Assembly (NCBI GenBank): GCA_002701845.1
Contig: NZXG01000008.1
Location: forward strand, 1-64,000
Origin: Pseudomonadales bacterium
GTDB lineage: Bacteria > Pseudomonadota > Gammaproteobacteria > Pseudomonadales > Ketobacteraceae
DNA length: 64,000 nucleotides
Reading direction: 5' to 3'
This document shows positions 35,086 through 47,826 of the stretch, piece by piece. How positions within the stretch are numbered: position 1 is the stretch's first letter; the number at the start of each line of letters is the position of its first letter. The notes beneath the pieces were generated by a model, which had not been told where the DNA came from, did no database searches, and worked only from the letters and a program-made list of their open reading frames with translations. A program made the translations under genes and the position numbers.

Positions 35086-36150
35086 TTATTTGACCTGCTG
35101 ATCCAGCTCGCCCTGCTCGTAACGCTGGTACATCTTCTCCAGACTGACGGGCTTGATTTTGCTGGCGTTACCGGCGGTACCGAAGGCCTCATAGCGGGCC
35201 ATGCAGATATCGCGCATGGCGGCCACGGTTTCCTTCAGATATTTGCGGGGATCAAACTCCGCCGGATTCTGAGCCATAAACCGGCGCACCGCACCAGTGG
35301 AGGCCAGCCGCAGATCCGTATCCACGTTCACTTTGCGCACCCCGTACTTGATGGCTTCGACGATTTCCTCCACCGGCACCCCGTAGGTCTCGCCGATATC
35401 ACCACCGTATTCATTGATGATCTTGAGCCATTCCTGGGGCACCGATGACGAGCCATGCATCACCAGATGGGTGCTGGGCAGGCGCGCATTGATTTCCTTG
35501 ATGCGCTCGATGGCCAGAATATCCCCGGTGGGGGGCCGGGTGAATTTGTAGGCCCCGTGGGAGGTGCCGATGGCAATGGCCAGGGCGTCCACGCCGGTGT
35601 CCGCCACGAAGGAGGCGGCTTCCTCCACCGAGGTCAGCAGTTGGGAGTGATCCAGCTTGCCTTCGGCGCCAATGCCGTCTTCCTCGCCGGCCATGCCGGT
35701 TTCCAGGGAGCCCAGACAACCGATTTCCCCTTCCACCGACACGCCACAGGCGTGAGCCATGTCCACCACGGTTTTGGTAACCCGCACATTGTAGTCGTAA
35801 TCCATGGGGGTTTTGCCGTCCTCACCCAGGGAACCGTCCATCATCACCGAGCTGAAGCCCAGCTGGATGGAACGCTGGCACACCGAGGGGCTGGTGCCGT
35901 GATCCTGGTGCATCACCACCGGGATATGGGGAAACTCTTCAATGGCCGCCAGGATCAGATGGCGCAGAAATGGAGCACCGGCGTATTTGCGGGCGCCGGC
36001 GGAGGCCTGCACGATCACCGGGCTGTCGGTCTTGTCCGCTGCTTCCATGATGGCGCGCATCTGTTCCAGGTTGTTGACGTTGAACGCCGGCACGCCGTAG
36101 CCATGCTCGGCGGCGTGGTCCAGCAGTTGTCGCATACTGATAAGAGCCAT
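35086..36150 (-). CDS. fba: Fructose-bisphosphate aldolase, class II
   Basis: A zinc-dependent aldolase of 354 residues that splits fructose-1,6-bisphosphate. Metal and substrate motifs are [25 protein letters not shown] and [14 protein letters not shown]. The C-terminal [13 protein letters not shown] closes the barrel. The length and motifs fit the CbbA-type class IIB enzyme of pseudomonads. It is the last gene of tkt-epd-pgk-fba on the minus strand, 56 bases after pgk. Confidence 0.96.
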   Translation of the reverse strand: MALISMRQLLDHAAEHGYGVPAFNVNNLEQMRAIMEAADKTDSPVIVQASAGARKYAGAPFLRHLILAAIEEFPHIPVVMHQDHGTSPSVCQRSIQLGFSSVMMDGSLGEDGKTPMDYDYNVRVTKTVVDMAHACGVSVEGEIGCLGSLETGMAGEEDGIGAEGKLDHSQLLTSVEEAASFVADTGVDALAIAIGTSHGAYKFTRPPTGDILAIERIKEINARLPSTHLVMHGSSSVPQEWLKIINEYGGDIGETYGVPVEEIVEAIKYGVRKVNVDTDLRLASTGAVRRFMAQNPAEFDPRKYLKETVAAMRDICMARYEAFGTAGNASKIKPVSLEKMYQRYEQGELDQQVK

Positions 36151-36206
36151 GATCCTGTGCCTCGTTGGTTTATGAATGTTGCAATATGATCCGGGGCCGG
36201 TGTTCC

Positions 36207-37403
36207 CTACTGGCCGCGCGCTTCCAGCATGGCCACTGCCGGCAGCACCTTGCCTTCCACATATTCCAGGAAGGCACCGCCGCCGGTGGAAATGTAGGAT
36301 ACTTTATCGGCTACCCCATATTTGTCCACTGCCGCCAGGGTATCACCCCCGCCGGCGATGGAAAACGCCTCACTCTCGGCCACGGCATTGGCCAGCGCCC
36401 GGGTACCCTCACCGAACTGATCCACTTCGAACACGCCCACGGGCCCGTTCCAGAGCACGGTTTTGGCCGCCTTCACCATATCCGCAAAGCGTTTTGCAGT
36501 GTCCGGGCCAACATCCAGAATCATGTCGTTGTCCCCCACTTCGCTGACCGGTTTCACCACGGCTTTGGCATTACTGACAAATTCCATAAAGTCGTCCATG
36601 GGGCCGCTGGCGTCCGCCACCACCACATCCGTGGGCAACGGCACCTCCACCTTGGCGGCAATGGCCTTGGCAGTGTCGATCAGGTCGTGTTCGCAGAGGG
36701 ACTTGCCCACGTTGTGGCCCGCCGCCGCCAGAAAGGTGTTGGCAATGCCGCCGCCGACGATAAGCTGGTCGCACTTTTCCGCCAGGGCGTTGAGCACATC
36801 CAGCTTGGTGGAGACCTTGGAGCCGGCAACGATGGCCAACATGGGGCGTGCCGGACTGGCCAGGGCCTTTTCCAGTGCATCCAGTTCATCCCCCAGCAAG
36901 ATGCCGGCGCAGGCCAAGGGAACGAATTTGCCCACCCCATGGGTGGAGGCCTGAGCCCGGTGGGCGGTACCGAAGGCATCCATTACAAAGACATCACAGA
37001 GAGCGGCATAGGCCTTGGCCAGGGTCTCGTCGTCCTTTTTCTCGCCGGCGTTGAAGCGCACGTTTTCCAGCAGCACCAGTTTGCCCGGCTGCACCTCCAC
37101 CCCCTGCTGCCAGTGGGTGGCCACCGGCACCTCGAAGCCCAACAGTTCCGACAACCGCTGCGCCACCGGGGCCATGGTGAAGGCGGCATTTTCCTCGGCG
37201 CTGCCCCCTTCCACCGGACGCCCCAGGTGGGACATGAGAATCACCGCAGCGCCCTGCTTCAGTGCCAGTTCGATGGAGGGCAGCGAGGCGCGGATGCGCA
37301 CGTCACTGGTCACAGTACCGTTTTTCACCGGCACGTTCAGATCGGCGCGGATCAGTACCCGTTTCCCCGCCAGGTCCAGATCGGTCATCTTGATTACAGA
37401 CAT
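36207..37403 (-). CDS. pgk: Phosphoglycerate kinase
   Basis: A 398-residue monomeric kinase of glycolysis and gluconeogenesis. The N-terminal substrate site is [14 protein letters not shown], followed by [12 protein letters not shown]. The nucleotide loop near the end is [17 protein letters not shown] and [14 protein letters not shown]. The ATG at 37403 has GGGAG upstream and gives [20 protein letters not shown]. It lies between epd and fba. Confidence 0.97.
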   Translation of the reverse strand: MSVIKMTDLDLAGKRVLIRADLNVPVKNGTVTSDVRIRASLPSIELALKQGAAVILMSHLGRPVEGGSAEENAAFTMAPVAQRLSELLGFEVPVATHWQQGVEVQPGKLVLLENVRFNAGEKKDDETLAKAYAALCDVFVMDAFGTAHRAQASTHGVGKFVPLACAGILLGDELDALEKALASPARPMLAIVAGSKVSTKLDVLNALAEKCDQLIVGGGIANTFLAAAGHNVGKSLCEHDLIDTAKAIAAKVEVPLPTDVVVADASGPMDDFMEFVSNAKAVVKPVSEVGDNDMILDVGPDTAKRFADMVKAAKTVLWNGPVGVFEVDQFGEGTRALANAVAESEAFSIAGGGDTLAAVDKYGVADKVSYISTGGGAFLEYVEGKVLPAVAMLEARGQ

Positions 37404-37465
37404 TGCAGTTCTCCCATTGATTGGCAAACGATTCCTGTAAACGGTTTCTGTAAACGGTTCCCCCG

Positions 37466-38491
37466 TCAGCGGATAGCTTCCACCAGATCCAGCAGACGGT
37501 GCGCATAGCCGGTTTCGTTATCATACCAGGCCACCAGTTTCACCATCTGTTCGGTGGCGATGGTCTGGGTCTCATCGTAAATGGCGGATTCGGTGCGATT
37601 GAGGAAATCCACGCTCACCAGCGGTTCCCGGCAATAGCCGATGATACCTAGATACCGTTCCCGGCTGGCCTGCTCCAGCAGCCGGTGAATGGGGCCGGCC
37701 CCGGTCACCGGGTGTTCCAGGATCAGGGTCAGGTCCACCGCCGCCACGTTCAGCGTGGGCACCCGCATGGAGTAACCGGCAATACGGCCCTGCAACCGCG
37801 GCAGCACCTGTTGTACGGCGTTAATGCTGCTGCTGGTGGTGGGGATCAGGTTCTGGGCCCCGGCCCGGGCCCGCCGCAGATCCCGATGCACATGATCCAA
37901 CAGCACCTGATCGCTGGTGTAGGAGTGGATCTCGGTCATAAACGCCTGGCGCACCCCAAACGCCTCGTCCATCGCCTGCAACAGCGGCGCGATACAGTGG
38001 GTGGTGCAGGAGGCGTTGGAAATGATCCGTTGCTCCGGCCGCCACTGCTGGTGATTAACCCCGTACACCAGGGTGGCGTCCACCTCGTCGAAGGCCACCG
38101 CTCCGATAATCACCCGCCGGGCCCCGGCCTGCAGGTGGCGGCCGGCGTCATCCCGGGCCCGGAATACCCCGGTACATTCCAGTACCAGGTCAATGTCCAG
38201 TTCCTTCCAGGGGCAGGCGGCGGGATCCTCGATCTGCAGCAGGCGAATGCTGTCGCCATTCACCTGGAGGATATTATCCGCCGCCAGTGTGACCGTGGTG
38301 TTGAAGCGGCCGTGGGTGGTATCGTAACGGGTCAGATGGAGCAGGGATTCGGGGGAACCCAGATCATTGATGGCCACCAGTTGCACCTGGCGGTTACAGC
38401 CCTGTTGCAGATTTTCGTATAGGGCCCGCAGCAGGTTACGGCCGATACGGCCGTAACCGTTGATGGCAACCCGGAGCGACCGGTTACCCAA
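37466..38491 (-). CDS. epd: Erythrose-4-phosphate or glyceraldehyde-3-phosphate dehydrogenase
   Basis: A 341-residue GAPDH-fold dehydrogenase. NAD motif [19 protein letters not shown] and catalytic Cys in [12 protein letters not shown], where the usual Asn after CTT is His. The tkt-epd-pgk-fba position is that of Epd in Pseudomonas, which makes 4-phosphoerythronate for pyridoxal phosphate synthesis. The sequence alone does not separate Epd from GapA, so the symbol rests mainly on context. The start is TTG (38491), overlapping the tkt stop by eight bases, with GGAG upstream, so the two are translationally coupled. Confidence 0.85.
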   Translation of the reverse strand: MGNRSLRVAINGYGRIGRNLLRALYENLQQGCNRQVQLVAINDLGSPESLLHLTRYDTTHGRFNTTVTLAADNILQVNGDSIRLLQIEDPAACPWKELDIDLVLECTGVFRARDDAGRHLQAGARRVIIGAVAFDEVDATLVYGVNHQQWRPEQRIISNASCTTHCIAPLLQAMDEAFGVRQAFMTEIHSYTSDQVLLDHVHRDLRRARAGAQNLIPTTSSSINAVQQVLPRLQGRIAGYSMRVPTLNVAAVDLTLILEHPVTGAGPIHRLLEQASRERYLGIIGYCREPLVSVDFLNRTESAIYDETQTIATEQMVKLVAWYDNETGYAHRLLDLVEAIR

Positions 38492-40481
38492 GCAGTGACT
38501 CCACGGTGCTCAACAGATGCTCGACGGTGAAACCAAAGTGCTTGAACAGATCACCGGCCGGCGCCGACTCACCGAAGGATTCCATGCCCACCACGGCGCC
38601 GTCCAGGCCGACAAACTTGTACCAGTAGTCCGGGGCGCCGGCTTCTATGGCCACCCGGGTGCGGACCGCCGCCGGCAATACCGCTTCCCGGTAATGGGCA
38701 TCCTGCCGCAGGAACACATCCACCGACGGCATGGACACCACGCTCACCTGTTTGCCTTTCTGCGCCAGCGCTTCCGCGGCACCCATGGCCAGTGCCACTT
38801 CCGAACCGGTGGCAATGATCAGGGCGTCCGGTTTGCCGCCGGCGGCCCGCAGTACATAACCCCCGCGGGCGGCATTGGCCAGCTGTTCATCCGTACGCTC
38901 CATGGGCGCCAGCCCCTGCCGTGACAATACCAACGCCGTGGGGCCATCGCGGCGCTCCACCGCTGACTTCCAGGCCACCGCGGTTTCGGCGGCGTCACAG
39001 GGTCGCCACACCGACAGATTGGGGGTGGTGCGCAGATTGGTGAGCTGCTCCACCGGCTGGTGGGTGGGACCATCCTCCCCCAGGCCGATGGAGTCGTGGG
39101 TATAGACCTGTATGTTCTGCTGTTTGGTGAGGGCCGCCATGCGCAGGGCGTTGCGGGCGTATTCCATAAAGATCAGGAAGGTGGCGCCGTAAGTAATAAA
39201 GCCACCATGGAGGGCGATGCCGTTGATGGCGGCGGTCATCCCGAATTCCCGCACCCCCCAATACAGGTAATTGCCCCCCGGCTCCCGGGCACTGATGGGC
39301 TGGGAGCCCTTCCACAGGGTGAGGTTGGAACCCGCCAGGTCCGCCGACCCACCCAGCAGCTCCGGCAGCACCGGGCCGAAGGCGTTGAGGCAGTGTTGCG
39401 ATGCCTTGCGGGTGGCGATCTTCTCTCCGGCTTTCTGCACTTCCTTAATATAGTGGCTGACATGGGCGTCCCACTCCGCCGGCAGGTCGCCTTGCATGCG
39501 GCGCTCGTATTCCGCCGCCAGTTCCGGGTATTCCTGGCGATAGCCTGCCAGCAACCGTTCCCAGTCCGCCTCCGCTTTGGCGCCTTGGTCGCGGGCGTCC
39601 CAACCACTGTAGATGTCCTGGGGCACGTCGAAGGGCGGGTGGTTCCAGCCCAGGGCCTGGCGGGTGAGGGCAATTTCATCTTCGCCCAGTGGCGCGCCAT
39701 GGCAGGATTCGGTGCCCTGCTTGTTGGGGGCGCCGAAGCCGATGGTGGTTTTGCAGCAGATCAGGGTGGGGCGGTCGGGATTGGCCCGGGCCATTTCCAC
39801 CGCGGCGGTGATCTCTTCCGGGTTGTGACCGTTGACATTGGGGATCACATGCCAGCCGTAGGCCTCGAACCGTTTGGGGGTGTCGTCGCTGAACCAGCCC
39901 TCCACCTCGCCATCGATGGAGATACCGTTGTCGTCATAGAAGGCGATCAGTTTGCCCAGCCCCAGGGTACCCGCCAGGGAGCAGACTTCGTGGGAAATCC
40001 CCTCCATCAGGCAGCCATCCCCCAGAAAAACGTAGGTATAGTGATCGACGATATTGAATGCACCCCGATTGAACTGCGCCGCCAGCGCCTGTTCGGCAAT
40101 GGCCATGCCCACGGCGTTGGCCAGCCCCTGGCCCAGGGGGCCGGTGGTGGTTTCCACTCCGGGGGTATAGCCGTATTCCGGGTGCCCCGGGGTCTTGGAA
40201 TGCAGTTGCCGGAAGTTTTGCAGATCCTCAATGCTGAGATCATAACCGGTGAGATGCAGCAGCGAATACAGCAACATGGAGCCGTGACCGTTGGACAGTA
40301 CGAAACGATCCCGGTCATACCAGTGGGGGTTGGCCGGGTTGTGCTTTAGATAATCACACCACAGCACCTGGGCGATATCCGCCATCCCCATGGGGGCCCC
40401 GGGATGGCCGGAATTGGCTTTCTGGACGGCGTCCATGGCGAGGGCACGGATGGCATTGGCGAGGTCACTGCGGGTGGGCAT
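38484..40481 (-). CDS. tkt: Transketolase
   Basis: A thiamine-diphosphate enzyme of the pentose-phosphate pathway, 665 residues as in E. coli TktA. The N-terminus [20 protein letters not shown] is followed by [17 protein letters not shown]. The ThDP motif begins [18 protein letters not shown], and the transketolase signature [13 protein letters not shown] lies in the pyrimidine domain. It is first in tkt-epd-pgk-fba. Confidence 0.97.
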   Translation of the reverse strand: MPTRSDLANAIRALAMDAVQKANSGHPGAPMGMADIAQVLWCDYLKHNPANPHWYDRDRFVLSNGHGSMLLYSLLHLTGYDLSIEDLQNFRQLHSKTPGHPEYGYTPGVETTTGPLGQGLANAVGMAIAEQALAAQFNRGAFNIVDHYTYVFLGDGCLMEGISHEVCSLAGTLGLGKLIAFYDDNGISIDGEVEGWFSDDTPKRFEAYGWHVIPNVNGHNPEEITAAVEMARANPDRPTLICCKTTIGFGAPNKQGTESCHGAPLGEDEIALTRQALGWNHPPFDVPQDIYSGWDARDQGAKAEADWERLLAGYRQEYPELAAEYERRMQGDLPAEWDAHVSHYIKEVQKAGEKIATRKASQHCLNAFGPVLPELLGGSADLAGSNLTLWKGSQPISAREPGGNYLYWGVREFGMTAAINGIALHGGFITYGATFLIFMEYARNALRMAALTKQQNIQVYTHDSIGLGEDGPTHQPVEQLTNLRTTPNLSVWRPCDAAETAVAWKSAVERRDGPTALVLSRQGLAPMERTDEQLANAARGGYVLRAAGGKPDALIIATGSEVALAMGAAEALAQKGKQVSVVSMPSVDVFLRQDAHYREAVLPAAVRTRVAIEAGAPDYWYKFVGLDGAVVGMESFGESAPAGDLFKHFGFTVEHLLSTVESLLG

Positions 40482-40578
40482 TGGGCATGCTCCTAATTAA
40501 CTTAGTTCACGGTACCGATTTGGGGGCGCTATTGTCGCCTAAAGCAGCCCCCCCGGCAAACCGAAAACACCCCCAATT

Positions 40579-40597
40579 GGCGGCTTCGCACGCCGCC
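40579..40597 (-). terminator. Hairpin between recQ and tkt
   Basis: GGCGGC and GCCGCC flank TTCGCAC, a compact 6-bp GC stem. It lies 18 bases past the recQ stop on the minus strand and is followed downstream by a GTGTTTT stretch. It is a plausible rho-independent terminator for recQ and precedes the tkt promoter region. Confidence 0.5.
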
Positions 40598-40614
40598 GGT
40601 TCCAGCCGGGGGAA

Positions 40615-42435
<1,821 letters not shown>

Positions 42436-42522
42436 GGGCGCGCAGTATATCAGTTCCTGCGCGGGGATGGGTTGTCGGATTTGGCACAGTCACTGGAACC
42501 ATGCCGGCTCCTACCCCGGCCC

Positions 42523-42538
42523 TGTCGGGTTTGCGACA
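42523..42538 (+). promoter_or_regulatory. NifA upstream activator site 1 of nifF
   Basis: TGTCGGGTTTGCGACA is an exact TGT-N10-ACA NifA site. An identical 16-base copy follows 43 bases downstream, about four helical turns, so both lie on the same DNA face. Confidence 0.85.
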
Positions 42539-42565
42539 AAGGGCTGAATTGGCCCTGAGCGCTGC

Positions 42566-42581
42566 TGTCGGGTTTGCGACA
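42566..42581 (+). promoter_or_regulatory. NifA upstream activator site 2 of nifF
   Basis: This is the second identical TGT-N10-ACA copy, centred about 117 bases upstream of the predicted nifF start. An A/T-rich stretch (about 42607-42632) between it and the promoter could take an IHF bend. Confidence 0.85.
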
Positions 42582-42664
42582 AGGTACCGGCGCGAAACCG
42601 ACGCTGCTTTTATAGATGCTTGTTTTTATACAGGTTTATGTCTCAGGCAAGGAACATTCGCCGG

Positions 42665-42680
42665 TGGCATAGGGCCTGCA
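42665..42680 (+). promoter_or_regulatory. Sigma-54 promoter of nifF
   Basis: TGGCATAGGGCCTGCA keeps the obligatory GG-N10-GC spacing of a -24/-12 promoter. The start is predicted near 42691, about 72 bases before the nifF ATG. The two NifA sites upstream make this a nif promoter. The remaining bases of the 330-base recQ-nifF gap hold no gene. Confidence 0.8.
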
Positions 42681-42687
42681 CCAGTGA

Positions 42688-43305
<618 letters not shown>

Positions 43306-43319
43306 AGTGAAGCTGACGC

Positions 43320-43342
43320 GCCAGTGTGAACCTGTCACTGGC
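43320..43342. terminator. Hairpin between convergent nifF and clpX
   Basis: GCCAGTG (43320-43326) and CACTGGC (43336-43342) form a perfect 7-bp stem with a nine-base loop, 14 bases after the nifF stop. A second GC-rich hairpin (GGCCGCT-ATAA-AGCGGCC) follows at about 43370 over the clpX end. These may act as bidirectional terminators. Confidence 0.5.
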
Positions 43343-43375
43343 ACGCCAATCTGTCCCTGCCATCAACACCGGCCG

Positions 43376-44683
43376 CTATAAAGCGGCCCCCCGCCCGGCA
43401 ACGGCAGAGGTATTCTCCAGGGCAAACTCCTCCGCCACCACCAGCTCCGGCTGGTCGGTGTCGGACTGCACCTCAATCACGCACTTGCTCAATCCCACCT
43501 TGGACGGCAGATCGAACATGGTGGCCCGCAACAGCGTTTCCAGAATGGAGCGCAGCCCCCGGGCACCGGTGCCCCGCTTCACCGCCTGGGAGGCGATATG
43601 ATCCAGTGCCTCCGGGGAAAATTCCAGCTCCACCCCCTGGAACTGGAACAGTTGCCGGTACTGCTTGGTGAGGGCGTTGCGGGGCTCCAGCAGAATCCGC
43701 TTGAGGCTGGCCACATCCAGTTCATGGAGAAAGGTGACTATGGGGAAGCGGCCGATAAATTCCGGGATCAGGCCAAACTGCTGCAGATCGTCCGGCTGCA
43801 ACCCGGCCAATAGCTCATCGTTGGACAACGGCGTTCCTTGTTGAATCGGAGCGTTAAAGCCAATGCCGGTATTGGCGGGCCGCAACCGCTTGCTGACCAC
43901 CTCGGTAAGACCGGGGAAGGCACCGCCGACGATGAACAGAATATTCTGGGTGTTGAGTTTCACTTCATCACTGGCGCCATCCCGGCGGCCGGACTTGGGT
44001 AACTGCACCTCGGCCCCCTCCACCATTTTCAGCAGGGCCTGCTGCACGCCCTCACCGGAAATATCCCGTACCGCGCCGCCGCCACTGCCGCGCTTGGCCA
44101 GCTTGTCAATCTCATCGATATACACGATGCCCCACTGGGCCTGTTGCACATCCCCCTGAGCCGCTTCCAGCAGACGCTTGAGCAGGCTTTCCACGTCATC
44201 CCCCACATAACCGGCCTGGGTCAGGGAGGTGGCATCGCCCACTACGAAGGGCACGCCGATAATCCGGGCCAGGGTTTTCACCAGCAGGGTCTTGCCGGTG
44301 CCGGAGGGGCCCGCCATCAATACATTGGATTTCTCCAGTTCCACCTGCTCGGCATCCAGTTGCGCCAGACTGGCGCTGGCACCCTGATTCATCAATCGCA
44401 AATAGTGATTAAACACCGCCACCGACAGGGTTTTCTTGGCCTCATCCTGGCCGATGATGTATTCATCCAGGAAGGCCTTGATGGCGGCCGGTGTTTTGAG
44501 CTCCGGCTCCACCGCGGTGGATTTGCGCCCCCAGCTGCTCACCACCTGATAGGCCAGCTTGACGCACTGTTCGCAGATATGTCCTTCATTGCCGGCGATC
44601 AAGGGGACTTCCGTGCTTTTTTCGATACCGCAAAATGAACATGTGGGCACGCTGCTGGAAATGGTGTCGGTCCGTTCCGCCAT
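43376..44683 (-). CDS. clpX: Nif-cluster ClpX paralogue (ClpX2)
   Basis: A 435-residue AAA+ unfoldase of the ClpX family. It has the zinc-binding domain (C15, C18, C37, C40), Walker A GPSGTGKT at 125-132 and Walker B IVYIDEIDKLA. The RRDGASDEVKLNTQNILFIV region is ClpX-like, with an insert relative to the housekeeping form. Its place after nifM matches clpX2 of A. vinelandii, where it controls turnover of NifB and NifEN. It is the last gene of the iscA-nifUSV operon, so its supply is tied to nif expression. A separate housekeeping clpX is presumed elsewhere. Confidence 0.92.
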   Translation of the reverse strand: MAERTDTISSSVPTCSFCGIEKSTEVPLIAGNEGHICEQCVKLAYQVVSSWGRKSTAVEPELKTPAAIKAFLDEYIIGQDEAKKTLSVAVFNHYLRLMNQGASASLAQLDAEQVELEKSNVLMAGPSGTGKTLLVKTLARIIGVPFVVGDATSLTQAGYVGDDVESLLKRLLEAAQGDVQQAQWGIVYIDEIDKLAKRGSGGGAVRDISGEGVQQALLKMVEGAEVQLPKSGRRDGASDEVKLNTQNILFIVGGAFPGLTEVVSKRLRPANTGIGFNAPIQQGTPLSNDELLAGLQPDDLQQFGLIPEFIGRFPIVTFLHELDVASLKRILLEPRNALTKQYRQLFQFQGVELEFSPEALDHIASQAVKRGTGARGLRSILETLLRATMFDLPSKVGLSKCVIEVQSDTDQPELVVAEEFALENTSAVAGRGAAL

Positions 44684-44709
44684 GGTTGCTTCTCCCGGTC
44701 AGGGTCAGT

Positions 44710-45576
44710 CTATTTTGAAGTTGCCGTGAGTATCTGTTTGAGCCAGCGCCGTTGTTCCCGCTCCCGCTGGCGCTGGGTCAGTTGTTGCCGCAGCGGGCCC
44801 AGCACATCCCCCAACACCGCCGGCTGCGCCGGATTGATAGCATCACACTTTATAATGTGCCAGCCGTTGTCAGACTCAATCAGATCGCTGATCTCACCGG
44901 CCCGCAGTTGAAACAGCACCCGGTCCAGTTCCGGATACAGGGTGCCCTGCTTTACCTCGCCTATCAGGCCACCGTGTAAGGCCGAGGGACACTCGGAATT
45001 CTGCAGGGCCTGCTGCTCGAAGCGATGGGGGTGTTTGCGCAATCGCGCCAGAATAGTGGCCATGCGTTCGCGGGCGGCGGCCGCCGTATTCTCCGGAAAC
45101 TGGTCATTGACCGTGATCAGAATATGGCGTGCCACCCGGGTTTCCGGTTTCTGGAAGGCTTCAGGGTGCAGGTAGTAATAAAGCCGGGCCTCGGTTTCAC
45201 TCACTTCCGGCACCCGGCTGCTCACATAATTGAGCACCGCCTCCACCCGCAGCTCCCGCTCCACCGACGCCCGCAGTGACACGTCGTCCAGGCCATTGGC
45301 GGCCAGGGCCTGCTCATAGGCGTCTGGGTCCTCGTAACGGTCGCGGATCATGGCAATGGCAGAGTTTAGTTCCGACGGGGGCACCGCCACCTGACGGGCT
45401 TCCGGTTGTTGCAGGATCGCCTGCTCCATGAGGATTTCCCGTTTGGCAATATCCTCCGCCTCCCGGGTTTGTTGCTGATTCATGTTGTCGGGACTGGTGC
45501 CAAAGCGCTCCCCGGCAATTCGTAACAGACGGTACTGGAACGGCCCCCGGGGGTGGGTATCGGTTTGCATGTTCAT
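44710..45576 (-). CDS. nifM: Nitrogenase Fe-protein maturation factor NifM
   Basis: A 288-residue parvulin-type peptidyl-prolyl isomerase needed for NifH maturation. The N-terminal half is helical. The PPIase domain lies at about residues 145-245, starting ARHILITVNDQFPEN and including ECPSALHGGLIGEVKQGTLY. The start overlaps the nifZ stop by four bases (ATGA). The length and position after nifZ are those of Azotobacter NifM. Confidence 0.93.
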   Translation of the reverse strand: MNMQTDTHPRGPFQYRLLRIAGERFGTSPDNMNQQQTREAEDIAKREILMEQAILQQPEARQVAVPPSELNSAIAMIRDRYEDPDAYEQALAANGLDDVSLRASVERELRVEAVLNYVSSRVPEVSETEARLYYYLHPEAFQKPETRVARHILITVNDQFPENTAAAARERMATILARLRKHPHRFEQQALQNSECPSALHGGLIGEVKQGTLYPELDRVLFQLRAGEISDLIESDNGWHIIKCDAINPAQPAVLGDVLGPLRQQLTQRQREREQRRWLKQILTATSK

Positions 45577-46055
45577 CCCGTTCCCCCCTCAGCCTGTGCG
45601 GCGTCAACCACCGGGGCTGCATCGGCCTCGCCGGCAAGGGCCCGTTCCGGCACTTCATACAGGTCGTCACCGAAGCGTACCAGGTAATACAAGCGACCCG
45701 GTTCCCGCATGACTTTTTGAATTTCCCCCAGCGTACCCTTGGCAGCAATAATCTCACCGCCGCTGGCCAGGGTAATCCGGGTAATGACTTTGTCGCGGAA
45801 TTCAAAACGATTGGGAATCCACTCCGCGGTCACCGGAATCAGTTCCTCTTCCCGGCACCCCACGGTGCGCCCCTCATCCAGAAAATGCACCCGGTAAATC
45901 AGTTGGTCCTGCAGGTAGGTGCCCACATCGTAGACACAACCCACCGCGCCACGTTTGATCAACAGTTCACCCACCTCCATCCCCGGGTAGGTGCCATCGT
46001 TCCGCACGTTGCGGATCAGGCGCACTTCCTCACCGTATTCGTAGGCAGGTTTCAT
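45573..46055 (-). CDS. nifZ: Nitrogen fixation protein NifZ
   Basis: A 160-residue protein that helps P-cluster assembly in the second half of the MoFe protein. It carries two NifZ-like modules. The first has RLIRNVRNDGTYPG and GAVGCVYDVGTYLQDQLIY; the second has KVITRITLASGGEIIAAKG. It lies between nifW and nifM, with GAGGTGATC before the ATG. The tail is Ala/Glu-rich and probably flexible. Confidence 0.93.
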   Translation of the reverse strand: MKPAYEYGEEVRLIRNVRNDGTYPGMEVGELLIKRGAVGCVYDVGTYLQDQLIYRVHFLDEGRTVGCREEELIPVTAEWIPNRFEFRDKVITRITLASGGEIIAAKGTLGEIQKVMREPGRLYYLVRFGDDLYEVPERALAGEADAAPVVDAAQAEGGTG

Positions 46056-46099
46056 AAGATCACCTCAAGTACCGGTTATCCTGAATTGACCGGGCAGCA

Positions 46100-46453
46100 C
46101 TATTCCTGCAGCAGGCTGTCCACGGAAACGAACGTGGTTTGCGGACCCTGCATCTTGAAAACCTTGAATACTTTTTCAGTAAGGGCATCGGAGTCTACAA
46201 AATCCTGGTATGCCCGGGCCAGCAGCGTCTGATACACCACCGCCAGGGCCTTGTCGTTACCTTCGCATCGGGCCACGCTGTCGGCGTTGTCACTGAGATA
46301 ATCGTGAAACCGCTGCATGATATGGAGCCGGTTCACCTGCACCACACTGGGTTCGAAGGGTATTTCAAAAAAATTGAGAAAATCCTCGGCGGAGCTTAGT
46401 TCATCCAGCAGGTCTTCCAATTCGCCGTCTTCCAGTTTGGTTGCAACGTTCAT
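46100..46453 (-). CDS. nifW: Nitrogenase stabilising protein NifW
   Basis: A 117-residue protein that binds and protects the MoFe protein from oxygen. The family blocks LSSAEDFLNFFEIPFEPSVV and RLHIMQRFHDYL are clear. It is 21 bases downstream of the TPR gene and 44 upstream of nifZ. The ribosome-binding site is GAGGAG. Confidence 0.94.
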   Translation of the reverse strand: MNVATKLEDGELEDLLDELSSAEDFLNFFEIPFEPSVVQVNRLHIMQRFHDYLSDNADSVARCEGNDKALAVVYQTLLARAYQDFVDSDALTEKVFKVFKMQGPQTTFVSVDSLLQE

Positions 46454-46474
46454 GATACTCTCCTCGGGTTAAGG

Positions 46475-46990
46475 TCAGGGCTGTACGGCCTGTTGGCTGA
46501 CTACCGCCGGACCCATGGCTTGCAACAGCACTCTGGCACCCAGCCGGTCGCTGCTGTCCAATTCGATCACTTTGTTGAGCATGGCCACACCCTGTTCGAT
46601 GCGGCCCATGCGCAGATTCAGATAGCCCGCCCCTTTCAGGGCCAGCAGATAAAACCGCACCGAGGTAAAGGAATGCAGCACGCCGTTGGCCAGATCCGCG
46701 AATTGCAACTGTTCCCAGTGCGCAGGAAAACCAATGCGTAGCGCCGCCACCGCCATGGCTTCAAAGGCAATGTCGAGGGCATCCTGATAGCGGTGCTGGT
46801 AGTAGTAGAACCGGTACAAAGCCACCAGCACGGACAGGTGGGTGGGGGCGATCTGGTAGGCTTTGCGCAGACAGGCCTCGGCACCGCCCTGAGAATACTG
46901 CTCAGAGGCCGCCTGTATCAGCTGTTCCACATCCTGTGGCATGGCCTCGTCAAAGTAGAGTTGCTGACCCTCGAAATCCTGTAAGTCCAT
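46475..46990 (-). CDS. Nif-associated TPR-like protein
   Basis: A 171-residue protein made mainly of paired helices resembling tetratricopeptide repeats. One pair covers GGAEACLRKAYQIAPTHLSV and the other YLNLRMGRIEQGVAMLNKVI. The start at 46990 has GAGGTG and begins MDLQDFEGQQLYFDE. It lies between cysE and nifW in the NifA-controlled operon. TPR-like proteins are found in other nif operons, but no function is assigned. A scaffolding role in nitrogenase assembly is speculation. Confidence 0.75.
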   Translation of the reverse strand: MDLQDFEGQQLYFDEAMPQDVEQLIQAASEQYSQGGAEACLRKAYQIAPTHLSVLVALYRFYYYQHRYQDALDIAFEAMAVAALRIGFPAHWEQLQFADLANGVLHSFTSVRFYLLALKGAGYLNLRMGRIEQGVAMLNKVIELDSSDRLGARVLLQAMGPAVVSQQAVQP

Positions 46991-47031
46991 TTTCAAACAC
47001 CTCTCACTGAAGCGCGGGCTGCTGAGCGCTG

Positions 47032-47826
47032 TCACGTGGCGCTGCGCAGAGAACGCTCAACCTGGCCGCCGGGACAATCCTGTTCACAAATTTGGTTGTC
47101 GGTTTCACACTGACTGTAGTTCTGCGCTGCCAGACCCACTTGCAATTGTGATTCCAGGTTGTCAATTCGACTTAACAAACAAGCGATGGCTTTACCCACC
47201 GGGTCCGGAATCAGGTGATGATCCAGATCGATGCCATAGGGATTCAACTGGCCTGCCTCACGCAGCTTCACGACCTTGCCGGGAATCCCCACAACGGTGC
47301 AGCCCGTGGGAACATCTTCCACCACCACGGAATTGGCTCCCACCCGACAGTGCTCCCCCACGGTGATGTTGCCGAGTATTTTGGCGCCGGCGCCTACCAT
47401 AACCCCGTTGCCCAGAGTGGGATGACGCTTGCCCTTGTTCCAGCTGGTGCCGCCCAGAGTAACACCGTGGTAAAGGGTGACGTCATCGCCAATCACCGAG
47501 GTTTCACCCACCACAACACCGGCACCGTGATCAATAAAAAAGCGTTCGCCAATCTGCGCCCCAGGATGAATATCCACATTGCTCAGCATGCGCCCCAAAA
47601 AAGACAGAAACCGGGCCGGATAACGCAGACCCCGCCGCCACAGGCGGTGCGATATGCGGTGCAGCATGACCGCGTGGACCCCCGGGTAGGTGGTCAGCAC
47701 TTCAAACCCCGTGCGGGCGGCAGGGTCCCGTTGAAAGACACTGGCGATATCCTCGCGCCACTGCTGCAACAGGCTTTTGGGCTGCGGGGTTACTGCATGG
47801 ATACAGTCATCGGCGTACTCTGACAT
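47032..47826 (-). CDS. cysE: Serine O-acetyltransferase, nif-linked
   Basis: A 264-residue acetyltransferase that makes O-acetylserine, the precursor of cysteine. It has the left-handed beta-helix hexapeptide repeats and the active region [20 protein letters not shown]. The terminal tail is Cys-rich ([14 protein letters not shown]) and longer than usual. It overlaps nifV by 37 bases. The Azotobacter nif cluster has a cysE copy in the same place, thought to supply cysteine sulfur to NifS for iron-sulfur clusters. Confidence 0.93.
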   Translation of the reverse strand: MSEYADDCIHAVTPQPKSLLQQWREDIASVFQRDPAARTGFEVLTTYPGVHAVMLHRISHRLWRRGLRYPARFLSFLGRMLSNVDIHPGAQIGERFFIDHGAGVVVGETSVIGDDVTLYHGVTLGGTSWNKGKRHPTLGNGVMVGAGAKILGNITVGEHCRVGANSVVVEDVPTGCTVVGIPGKVVKLREAGQLNPYGIDLDHHLIPDPVGKAIACLLSRIDNLESQLQVGLAAQNYSQCETDNQICEQDCPGGQVERSLRSAT

